A DNA stretch of 64,000 nucleotides, from positions 21,646,001-21,710,000 of the forward strand of contig AP031358.1 in NCBI GenBank assembly GCA_037833965.1. The letters run 5' to 3'. Source of the stretch: Marchantia polymorpha subsp. ruderalis. Its lineage: Eukaryota > Streptophyta > Marchantiopsida > Marchantiales > Marchantiaceae. The translations under genes and the position numbers were made by a program. Numbering within the stretch: position 1 is the stretch's first letter; each line of letters begins with the position of its first letter. A model generated the notes under the pieces. It was not told the origin of the DNA, did no database searches, and saw only the letters and a program-made list of their open reading frames with translations. Shown piece by piece: positions 37,208 to 44,997 of this stretch.

Positions 37208-37831
37208 TCAAAGATTCGCCACAACACATATCGAATCGACTGTGGATTGTTTTTGGGACCAGTAGTTGCAGCGCTGTATTTGTAGTCGTACCAAATAGAA
37301 CCAATATCCTCTTCGATCGACTGCAGGGAAGCTTGCGTCCCTCAACTTATGTTCATCATGATCTCCGTCGTGAACATGTCTTGCTGCAACTCTTCTGGTT
37401 GTGGGTAAAGTTTTCCTTTTTGTAGACCAGTTAGTTGTATTGTTGGGAGCAAGCAGATGCCAAAAGATCTGCACATATTCGTTGTACAATGTTCCTTTGT
37501 TTCCTGCATTGGAATAACCGAAGTTGAATGTGTTTTCCGGGTTGAGATCTGGCTCACTGCTTTCATGTGTTAAACAACAGTTGAGATCAAAAGCGTTTTC
37601 TATCTCAAAGGAACGTTCTTGATTGCACGGGCAGACTGCCGACATTGTGCAATTATTCATGTCAGAAGCCAGATTTGTACATAGATCAGCCAAAGCCATG
37701 AGTTTTCCATTATCAAGTTGATGTTCCGCAGTTGGATAGTTGTTGTAATATAGGTATTTGAGAAGTGATGTCAACCACTTTGCACAGTTTTTGGACAGTG
37801 TAGAATGTAGACTTTCTTGTATAAGAATCAT
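37208..37831 (-). CDS. Orphan hypothetical ORF, 207 aa
   Basis: An ATG-initiated frame of 207 codons, long for this AT-rich neighbourhood. The first 140 residues have mixed, protein-like composition with several Cys and no low complexity (for example MNNCTMSAVCPCNQERSFEI), while the last 60 are Arg/His-rich. In another minus frame, residues such as GSIWYDYKYSAATTGPKN just downstream also look protein-like, so a frameshift or splice near 37,330 is possible. No family, signal peptide or membrane segment was recognised. It may be one exon of an unrecognised gene, a dead gene or chance. Confidence 0.25.
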   Translation of the reverse strand: MILIQESLHSTLSKNCAKWLTSLLKYLYYNNYPTAEHQLDNGKLMALADLCTNLASDMNNCTMSAVCPCNQERSFEIENAFDLNCCLTHESSEPDLNPENTFNFGYSNAGNKGTLYNEYVQIFWHLLAPNNTTNWSTKRKTLPTTRRVAARHVHDGDHDEHKLRDASFPAVDRRGYWFYLVRLQIQRCNYWSQKQSTVDSICVVANL

Positions 37832-38467
37832 TCTCTTTTTTAGAAAATTTTAAAAAAAATATAAGAAGAGAGAAGAACACTATTTTGAAGAGATTGAGAA
37901 TTTGCACTCGTTTCACTTACAATGGTTTCTCGGTTGTGAAAATAATGATTTTATCATTATTATTTTTCCTATGGGAAACAGTTAGGATAGATAGGCTTTC
38001 TTTACATTCCTTGGCCCTAGTTGCAGTGTGAAGTGGAGGTATGAGATGAAGTACCGGATAGCTCGGCATGGATATTTTCTTTGCAACGGAATGAACAAGA
38101 TAGCGTTGTAGGCGGTGGAGGCGGAAGATGATAGTAAGCAATGGAGTTCGACTCGGGATCGCTATGCGAGGCGATGTCATGAGTGTTGTGTTGTTCTGTG
38201 TTGTGTTTCATTTCGGCTGGAGAGTTGTTGCTAGCTGTTTGCTTGTGTTTGGATCCTCTTTAGTTTTGCTTCTTGATGCGCGCCCGTGTATGGGTTGACG
38301 CTGATTTCCGAAGTAATTTTACTCCTGTGTGTTGTCGATAGTGCAGTTGGACTTACTTTGTTTCTCTCACTGGAGTACTGGAGTGATGACCAGTGGACCG
38401 TGGGAGTCCTCTTGCGGTGATGACAGGTTAGATTGCCCATACCCATAGCTAGTAGGGCTAGAGTAGG
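37832..38467. other. Intergenic or leader sequence of element D
   Basis: No coding region was recognised. The part from about 38,180 leads directly into the decayed gag-like element D and may include its LTR or leader, but no LTR boundary or primer-binding site could be identified. Confidence 0.3.
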
Positions 38468-40572
38468 TTGGTGTGGGAACGAGGTCAGGTGGAGATTTGG
38501 CATTGGTGCCAGTTGGTCGTCACAGAGCAGCCTGGTGGTCTTGTCGAAGACCGTGGGGGATTTACGCGAAGTGGGTTGAGGTATCGACTACCTAGTTCAT
38601 CAGTGATTGCAGAGATTGATTGCACTACGCAGGGTGTTGCAGACTGCAGAGCTTTGGTGGTGATATCCTCTAGTGTCTCACATTCGTTAATTGGAGATAT
38701 GGGCGGGATGTACAGGGCCATGAAGGGCCCACGACGGTATTCTGATGCAGTGGACACCATTGAGTTGGACGATTTTATTCATGAGTTTGATACGTGGTGT
38801 GATATGCAGTTTTTGCGTAACCCCACATTGTTTACACCCTTCTTTGCATGGAAGGGGTTGTTTCAACATCTTGAGGAGCCTCCCATGGATGACTATCACG
38901 AGTTTGGGAGAGACTATGCTGCGGAGATTGACGCATGGAGGCGTCATTGGTCTCCAAACTACATGTCTATTACTCATGGTGGTGTTTGGTACGAGTGGTA
39001 GCATCATCAAAAGTACAAGTGGAGCAGATCTTGCAGGTATAAGCAGCGGTCCGTTTAGCATTGCCAGTGGGAGCAGATGCTAGTGGCATACCTTCATTTA
39101 GCCCCATTCTTGAGTTCTTCAAGAGGTTGAGGAAGAACTATCTAGGTGTGAGGACATAGAAGTTAAGGAGTCTTCAGGAGTTTGAGCGGAAGACTGGTGA
39201 GAGTCTTCAAGAGGCATACACTCGTATGTGGCGATTGATCTCAGTTACTCACAGTGTGACCTAGGCACAGGCTGTCCAGTATTGGTCATGATTCTGGATA
39301 GAGAGCTGCGGCGGAGAGTTCGTGATGCTACTCTCTTGAGCGATGCGTCACCCACATTGATCTATGTGTTTGCTCTTTCTCAAAAGATTGAGCTTAACAT
39401 AGTGGAGGAAAGAGTGGTGACATCTTCATTCGCTAGAGATACGACCACTACCTCACGTGTCCCGCGGAGCACAACACAGTCCTGACTCATTGGTGGAGGT
39501 GGTAGTGGGGATTGTGAAGCGCAGACACGACATCAGTCAACTCTAGAGAGATAGGGGCACGTGCACCAGTGCCGTCTTTTGCTAGTTAGCAGTAGTGACC
39601 AACATGTTAAACATGCGGAGGGATTGTCCCCAAGAGGCCGAAGGACGAAGTTCACAGGCAAGACCCCAGTCATTGTGTGTGACAATTGTGGTTAAGCAGG
39701 TCATTCTCGAGATTGGTGCTTTGACCTTCATCCAAAGTTGAAATCTGGTGGTAGAGGTCGTGGCAGTGATGCTCCATGAGGCCGAGGTGCCCATGGTGAT
39801 AGAGGTGATGGAGGTGTCGGTGCAGTTGGACGCACCGCGGCGAGTGCTACTTCAGCCACAGAGAGCGCTATGGCTGCCCGGATTAAGCAGTTGGAGCATA
39901 TGCTTGCTGCTATGGTGGCACCTTGAGCGAGCACTTCCACACCTTATGAGGGAGAGGATTTTTTCTATTTGGCGAGTGCCGCACAGGTGGAGGCATTGGT
40001 TGCAGCGACTAGAGGTGGTGCTCGCGCTTCAGAGCCACGTAGGGCGAACGTGGAGTTGGATCCTTAGAGGATTGAGGATGGACGACAGGCTAGACTTTCC
40101 TAGTCGTTTTTGTTGTCAGAGGTGGGTAGGACTTCATTCATGAGACATGCATCACCTAATGATCCTATCGGGAGGACTAAGACATCTACATCACGTGTTG
40201 TGGACACTGACACATCATCTAGTGTAGTGATGCGGATGGCTGCTTCAGTGATGAGATCTCCAGTTTTTCAACTACGGAGCTGATAGACTTTGGGATTGAC
40301 TTGGCCAGTGTATTTCGTTCAGCAGCCACGTTATGTGAATGGAGAGGGTCACAGCTACGAGTGCCGAGATATGCGAGGCTACTGGTGAGGAGCAATCCTC
40401 CACAACTACATTGAGTGATGAGTCGACTTGGCAGGTGGCAGCAGCACGGATGGAGTCCTTACCAGCCCGACCAGCCATTGATCGTGAGAGTGTTGTCCCT
40501 CGTGTGTGTATGGTGGAAACCGGAGTGGTTTATTTCACTTGATGAGTTCTACCAGACATGTGTATGTGCCAG
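38468..40572 (+). mobile_element. Decayed gag region of a retrotransposon (element D)
   Basis: Plus-strand fragments with retrotransposon Gag character are scattered over three frames. The N-terminal part lies at about 38,690-38,998 (DTIELDDFIHEFDTWCDMQF). A capsid-like segment lies at about 39,105-39,480 (LQEFERKTGESLQEAYTRMW). A CCHC zinc knuckle at 39678-39719 (CDNCG...AGHSRDWC) is broken by a TAA at 39693. A later piece near 39,860-40,070 contains MAARIKQLEHMLAAM. Repeated stops and frame changes show it is dead. No protease or RT follows, because element C interrupts the sequence at 40,573. Superfamily is uncertain; the gag plus single knuckle fits Ty3/gypsy or copia. Confidence 0.6.
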
Positions 40573-41741
40573 TGTAATAACCCACTAAAGGCTAAAACTG
40601 CAATATAGTGGTAGAAAGGTCGAACCCACAGGGACAGAGGAACACACAGGGTACAAAGTGTCACATTTAACAAACTATTGAGGAGTTTGAATTCTCAGGC
40701 GACTGTCACTCCCAGAAATACTGCAAGTGTTCACTCGGAGCTCACTCGGAGGTCACACAGTGCAGCGTAGTTCACTCAACACACACACACACACCTAAAA
40801 CTACAGAAACACAACCCAGAGATCGGTTAGGACCTCTACTTAAGATTTCAGGGGGAAGTCTGTCGCGAGCACTCAGCGAAGCTGCGGGTAGTGACTCCCA
40901 ACTCCGGCTTTTACAACCCTTCCACTAGCTTTCTGCTAGCGTAGGGAACCCGGGTTGAATTTCCTACTTCGGATCGAAGTCACTCACACGCGGTGAACAA
41001 CACTCTCAACTCACAAAACGCGCAAAGAACACAGGTCCGCACGGAAGTACTCACTGAGAAACTTTCCAGTAACACACCATAACAGTCTATTTAATAGTTT
41101 GAATTCTTAGGCACTTGTCATTCCCAGAAATACTAAAGGGGTTACCCTGAAGGCACCTGATGCAGCATAACCTGAATTTACAACCAAGGCTTACACGAAG
41201 TAGCAAAACTTCACTTTGGCATTCAGGGGAAAAATCCCGAAGGAGTACAATCAGGAACAAACACTCGAAGGTGTAAGAGCGAAACTATTCAAGTATCTAA
41301 CTAGTCACTGGCTCTGAGCATCGGCAATCACCCGCAGGTGTAGATTCGAACTACTCAAGTCTCTAACCAATGTACTAGCTCTGAACATTCGGCCGAAGGC
41401 CTTCAGCTACGCAATGCGGACCGCCAAGGTGTAGCTCCTCGTGCGTGGTGACAGAACTAAGGACACAAACACGCAGAGAAAATGAGTTCTTGATCTGCAC
41501 TTCCGAAACTGGAAAAAATCCCAAGGCAAGACGCCTTGAACTACTTTATACCTTCTAAGTCCTAACTAACACTACACTGCACTACGCTACGCGCCTGCAC
41601 GGAACCACGCTACACTACACTCCGCAGAACCTGTGCTTCGCCTCCTGCGCGACGGACTGCCGCGCACTAACTCCCTACCCTGCCAGTCCTCAGCTCGACT
41701 GCGTAGTCCCAATCGTCGCAACACCGCGGAAACCTCCGTCT
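40573..41741 (-). mobile_element. Element C, 3' portion left of the A array
   Basis: Starts TGTAATAACCC at the junction with element D and continues to the A insertion. On the minus strand, the C reading frame enters at 41741 and ends with a TAG at 41587-41589. Beyond it lies about 1 kb that looks like a terminal, LTR-like region, with TATAAAG (minus, 41544-41550), tandemly related blocks (about 40669-40760 against 41089-41170; about 41269-41320 against 41337-41390) and the phrase GGTCGAACCCACAGGGA near 40,620. The other part of C is at 56,580-58,809. LTR status is inferred from the TG...CA-type ends only. Confidence 0.55.
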
Positions 41742-42599
41742 TGTAAGACCGGGTGTTGCACATATGTACTAAGTCTTAGAAGTGGTCAAGGGAATAAGGA
41801 TGATTAGCCAAGGCATAGCTAAGACTAGCTAGTTATGACTAAACTAGTTAGTTATAACTAAGTTTATCTAGTCATGACTAAGTTTAGCTACAATGTCTAT
41901 AGTTGGCGGAGTAATTAGCGGAGTTCTAGAAGAATGGAGTGAGCACTTCTATTTTGTCTTTTACAAGGAGTGAGCACTTCTATTTTGTCTTATACAAAAG
42001 TTCTAGATTCCAAGGGATTAGATATTTGACTAGAAGCTTGGATTTGATTGGTTTGACTAAATGTATGAAAGATGATTGGCTAGACTAAGTCTAATGTTGA
42101 CTTAGTGGCTAGGAAGCTTGTAGAAGTTTAAAAGCTTCCAATGGCATGTCGCCACCTCAACCTTGGATTCCGGAAGCTTCTAGAAGGTTTAGGTAGGCCA
42201 ATGGCATGTTGCCACGTAGAGAAGGTTAGTCAAACTTACCTAGGTAAAAGTAAGTTAGGAGAAATTACCACATGTTACTATGGTAACTTCTCAAGTAGTA
42301 TAAATAGAGAGGTAGAGTAGCACCTCTCAAGCAAGTTTGGAGAGTCATGTGTGAGGACTTGTTTCAGTAATGAAGGAGTGAAGTTTTTGAGTATCTTGGA
42401 GTATCGACGTGTGTTTGCATTTATGTGAAGAGGGTGATGTGAGGAGAGTTGTGTGTGAGTTGGAGTGATACATGAGAGTTTGTAAGAGAAGGTGTTTGGG
42501 ACATGAGTGAGAGTATGAATCTTAGTCTTCTAGAACCATGATGCGCTACCACAAAGCCATCAGAGGTAAACCTGAGTGAGAGTCAGCCCGGAGGTTGCA
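41742..42599 (+). repeat. Element A LTR 1
   Basis: 858 bp, TGTAAGACCGGG...GGAGGTTGCA. It contains related TAGTTATGACTAA-type blocks at about 41,838-41,890 and a direct repeat of GAGTGAGCACTTCTATTTTG (about 41,938-41,990). Two related CCAATGGCATGTYGCCAC segments lie near 42,137 and 42,200. A TATA box (TATAAATA, 42299-42306) is followed by the probable transcription start near 42,330. It ends exactly before the primer-binding region. Confidence 0.95.
42299..42306 (+). promoter_or_regulatory. TATA box in LTR of element A
   Basis: TATAAATA in the LTR, followed by a purine-rich stretch. The same box is repeated at 49289-49296 and 56279-56286 in LTRs 2 and 3. Position about 300 bp before the LTR end fits a U3/R boundary near 42,330. 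Confidence 0.65.
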
Positions 42600-42603
42600 T
42601 TTT

Positions 42604-42620
42604 TGGTTCCGTTGCCGGGA
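42604..42620 (+). other. Primer-binding site, element A copy 1
   Basis: TGGTTCCGTTGCCGGGA lies five bases inside the internal region. It resembles the TGGCGCCGTTGCCGGGGA type (tRNA-Asp) used by many plant non-chromovirus gypsy elements, with differences in the first bases. tRNA identity is inferred. The same sequence is at 49594-49610 in copy 2. Confidence 0.6.
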
Positions 42621-42639
42621 CCTCAATCTAGAAGGCGGA

Positions 42640-42810
42640 ATGTTTAGGATTCGATTTCTAGCTCGAGAGAAAGTATCCATGAGGGATCACTTGGTGTTAA
42701 CATTGGGGAATGAAAGAGCGGAGAGTGTGCTTGAGAGCGAAATTCCCTTTGTTTATCCCATAGTCTCATATGATAGCCTAGAAGTGATTTTGTATGTTTT
42801 GTTCACGTAA
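42640..42810 (+). CDS. Small leader ORF a of element A, 56 aa (copy 1)
   Basis: First ATG after the primer-binding site. The C-terminal 47 residues align without gaps to small ORF b (43723-43887): 21 of 47 identical, with most other positions conservative. The shared pattern is MR..L...LG.ERA...LE..IPFV.P...Y...E..L..L. Two related proteins at different places in one leader argue that the frame is translated and selected, not random. No known domain was recognised. The C-terminal half is hydrophobic and could be a membrane or protein-interaction segment (inference). It is followed by a TAA, after which the same frame stays open for about 50 codons. Confidence 0.55.
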   Translation: MFRIRFLAREKVSMRDHLVLTLGNERAESVLESEIPFVYPIVSYDSLEVILYVLFT

Positions 42811-43276
42811 ACATGTCTTTTTGAGAGAAAAGTGATTTTAGACACCGAAGAAGTATTTTTGAAGTTTTTCTTCAAAGTTTTTATTGATTTTAGATTGGAA
42901 GATAGAGAACGTTTACGTTTTTGTTTTAGGTCTAGAGCATGTGTAAACAAAAAGATATGAGAGTTAGAAGTTGAGGGGTTTTCACGGGTATCAAAAGTCT
43001 GCTCTCTGGAAAGTTTGTACAGAGTTGATTACTTTTTCTGTATTTCAATTTAGGCTTTGAAACTTCGTACGAGTGTGTATTAGAAGATAAGCTACGTTTG
43101 AGTCAAAATTTCACTGAGAGATCACGTCTAGAGACAAAGTTATTATGATTTGAAGTTGAGGGGGTACAAAAGCAAGATAACAAAGCAAAAGTTTTTGATT
43201 TCTTCATTCACAGTTTTCGTCAAGTAGATAGCGTTTCTGGGAGAGGTCTTTTGAGTGGTTTCTGTCTTATGGGAAA
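42811..43276 (+). other. 5' leader of element A with diverged tandem blocks (copy 1)
   Basis: Non-gag leader. Two blocks share the same order of phrases: TTGGAAGATAG...ACGTTTACG...GTCTAGAGCA...GTTAGAAGTTGAGGGG (about 42,893-42,980) and TTAGAAGATAAG...ACGTTTGAG...GTCTAGAGACA...TTTGAAGTTGAGGGGG (about 43,079-43,170). They appear to be old duplicates about 185 bp apart. They could be RNA packaging or translation-control structures; function unknown. Confidence 0.45.
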
Positions 43277-43720
43277 ATGAGTGAACAAGAAGGTTGGAAG
43301 ATTAGGTTATCCAAAGTACCTCAAGGCTTGGATGTTATAGTGTCTTTAGACTCCAATACAAGAGAATTCAAGGTAGAGTTTGAAGAAAGAGTAGTGAGTC
43401 AATCTCCAAGAGTCAAACGTGAAACTTGTTTTTATTGTGGAGAGGAGGGCCATAAGGTTGTCAATTGTTCCCTACGGAACAAAGATAGAAGATTGAGGAG
43501 CAAGAGGAACTTGGGAGATTTGAAACTTCACTTGGGACCATCATCGCCACATGAATCCCAAAGCGCGACCTTCTGTGACAATTGCGGAGTGATTGGGCTA
43601 CCAGCGGGACACGAATGCAGCGGAGTGAAGGCACTTCTGGAATCACTTGTGGAAGGGTTTGACGGCAAGCTAAGTGCTGAAACAGAGAAAGTGACCTCAG
43701 CGGGTTCAAGCTCCAACTGA
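43277..43720 (+). CDS. Separate zinc-knuckle ORF of element A, 147 aa (copy 1)
   Basis: ATG-initiated ORF upstream of gag, in a different frame from gag-pol. It contains a canonical CCHC knuckle (CFYCGEEGHKVVNC, residues 52-65; C-x2-C-x4-H-x4-C) and a second Cys/His cluster CDNCGVIGLPAGHEC (residues 100-114). The N-terminal 45 residues are strand-like and the C-terminus is Ser-rich. A nucleic-acid-binding role is likely from the knuckle. Known plant gypsy elements usually carry the knuckle inside Gag, and this element's Gag has its own, so this is an extra protein. It is followed at once by small ORF b. It may be a duplicated Gag nucleocapsid or a captured host protein. Confidence 0.65.
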   Translation: MSEQEGWKIRLSKVPQGLDVIVSLDSNTREFKVEFEERVVSQSPRVKRETCFYCGEEGHKVVNCSLRNKDRRLRSKRNLGDLKLHLGPSSPHESQSATFCDNCGVIGLPAGHECSGVKALLESLVEGFDGKLSAETEKVTSAGSSSN

Positions 43721-43722
43721 AG

Positions 43723-43887
43723 ATGGAGATCATCATTCGAATGATGGAGAAGATGATGATGAGGGTAAGACTCATCGTATGCCTAGGAGAGGAGAGAGCT
43801 TTGGCTATCTTGGAACAACCAATTCCTTTTGTGTTTCCTTTGATGAATTACTCAAGGATGGAGTTAGTGTTGTTTATATTGTATTAG
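43723..43887 (+). CDS. Small leader ORF b of element A, 54 aa (copy 1)
   Basis: Begins two bases after the zinc-knuckle ORF stop and ends TAG. It is homologous to small ORF a (42640-42810) by an ungapped 47-residue match with 21 identities (for example RA...LE and IPFV.P). It is in the same frame as gag and pol, separated from gag by two stops and an A-rich stretch (43908-43929). Another frame is also open over this stretch (43719-43898, acidic), but the match to ORF a identifies this frame as the conserved one. It may be a former N-terminal extension of Gag. Confidence 0.5.
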   Translation: MEIIIRMMEKMMMRVRLIVCLGEERALAILEQPIPFVFPLMNYSRMELVLFILY

Positions 43888-43941
43888 GAAGCCCCATATA
43901 AATTTCCAATAAAAATAAAAATAAAAAAAAATTAGTTGGAA

Positions 43942-44997
43942 ATGGGGAAGCTTCCGGTATTTTATGGGAGGGAGAATGAGGATGTAGAAGCTTTTGTTAG
44001 GGACTTCAAGAGGGCTTGCATAGGAAACAATGAGAGGAAGAAGGACGAGTGGGCTATGCTTTTGCCGGATTTCTTGGAGGATTCTGCTCTCAAGTGGTAC
44101 AAGGAGTACAAGAGGGAGCATTCGGAGGACGACACGTGGGAGACATTAACGGAGAACCTGATCGAAAACTTTCTTCCCAGTGAAAGTTATGAAAAGTTGA
44201 TGTGTGAGGTCACCTTCTTGAAACAAGGAGAGAACGAGAAGGTGAGGACCTATGTGGAGAGAACCGAGAAGTTGGAATCTAGATTCCACGTGGTGTTGAG
44301 GAAGGGCGGAGACGAAGTGGATGCTACAATGGTGGGGATAAGGGCGATGCTCATGAAGAACTTCGTTGGAGGTTTGAGACCTGAGATTCGAAGTAAGGTG
44401 AGATACGAGAAGCCCTCTTCTAAGGCTGAAGCCATTCGAATTGCTATTAGAATGGAGGAGAGCTTAGAAGATGATGATTCTAGCTTGGTGGCTAGAGAAG
44501 TAGCTCCACCAGTTGTAGGAAGGTCCATTGTTTCAAACCCTTCTACTTCATCCACGATAGCGAATCCTAGTGTGGATTTTCAAAATGAATTGAAATCTAT
44601 CACGGAGACTCTAGCAGATCTCAAGATCAATGTAGTACAGTTGTGGGAGAAGAGGAATCAGAACGTAGGAGGAGGCTCTAGGGGGTATGGAAATTATCCT
44701 CCAAGAGGAAATCCACCTTCAGGAAACTTTGCGGTTTCTTGCTTTTCTTGTGGAGGTCCTCATTTCCAGAGGAATTGTCCTAACCCTCGACAACATGATG
44801 GAGTTCGGCACAACAACAATGCACCGGCCACGCAACAAGCCAAGGATAAGGGAGTAGCATCCATTGATGTATTTCCTCATCAATGCACTTTTGAGAAAGG
44901 GGAGAGCTCAAAATCGAAAGTGGATATCCTTGCTCATGAGAAGAAGCGTGCCCGATTTGCGGACGAGTCGATTTTCATGGAGGACACGCCAAGTTGA
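43942..44997 (+). CDS. Gag polyprotein of element A, 351 aa (copy 1)
   Basis: Structural protein of the virus-like particle. The start is the first ATG of the frame (MGKLPVFYGRENEDVEAF). Residues about 20-150 match the retrotransposon Gag domain (FLEDSALKWYKEY, ENLIENFLPSESYEKL, VTFLKQGENEKV). Near residues 272-284 a knuckle reads CFSCGGPHFQRNC, with C-x2-C-x3-H-x4-C spacing, one residue shorter than the usual C-x2-C-x4-H-x4-C. The frame ends at TGA (44995-44997), and pol continues in the same frame with no further stop. Confidence 0.9.
   Translation: MGKLPVFYGRENEDVEAFVRDFKRACIGNNERKKDEWAMLLPDFLEDSALKWYKEYKREHSEDDTWETLTENLIENFLPSESYEKLMCEVTFLKQGENEKVRTYVERTEKLESRFHVVLRKGGDEVDATMVGIRAMLMKNFVGGLRPEIRSKVRYEKPSSKAEAIRIAIRMEESLEDDDSSLVAREVAPPVVGRSIVSNPSTSSTIANPSVDFQNELKSITETLADLKINVVQLWEKRNQNVGGGSRGYGNYPPRGNPPSGNFAVSCFSCGGPHFQRNCPNPRQHDGVRHNNNAPATQQAKDKGVASIDVFPHQCTFEKGESSKSKVDILAHEKKRARFADESIFMEDTPS

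Noticed and set aside
43719..43898. Acidic frame continuing from the zinc-knuckle ORF in the +1 phase (possible frameshift protein)
   Set aside because: The same bases in another frame match small ORF a, so that frame is preferred; the acidic run comes from GATGATGAT-type sequence. It could still be tested.
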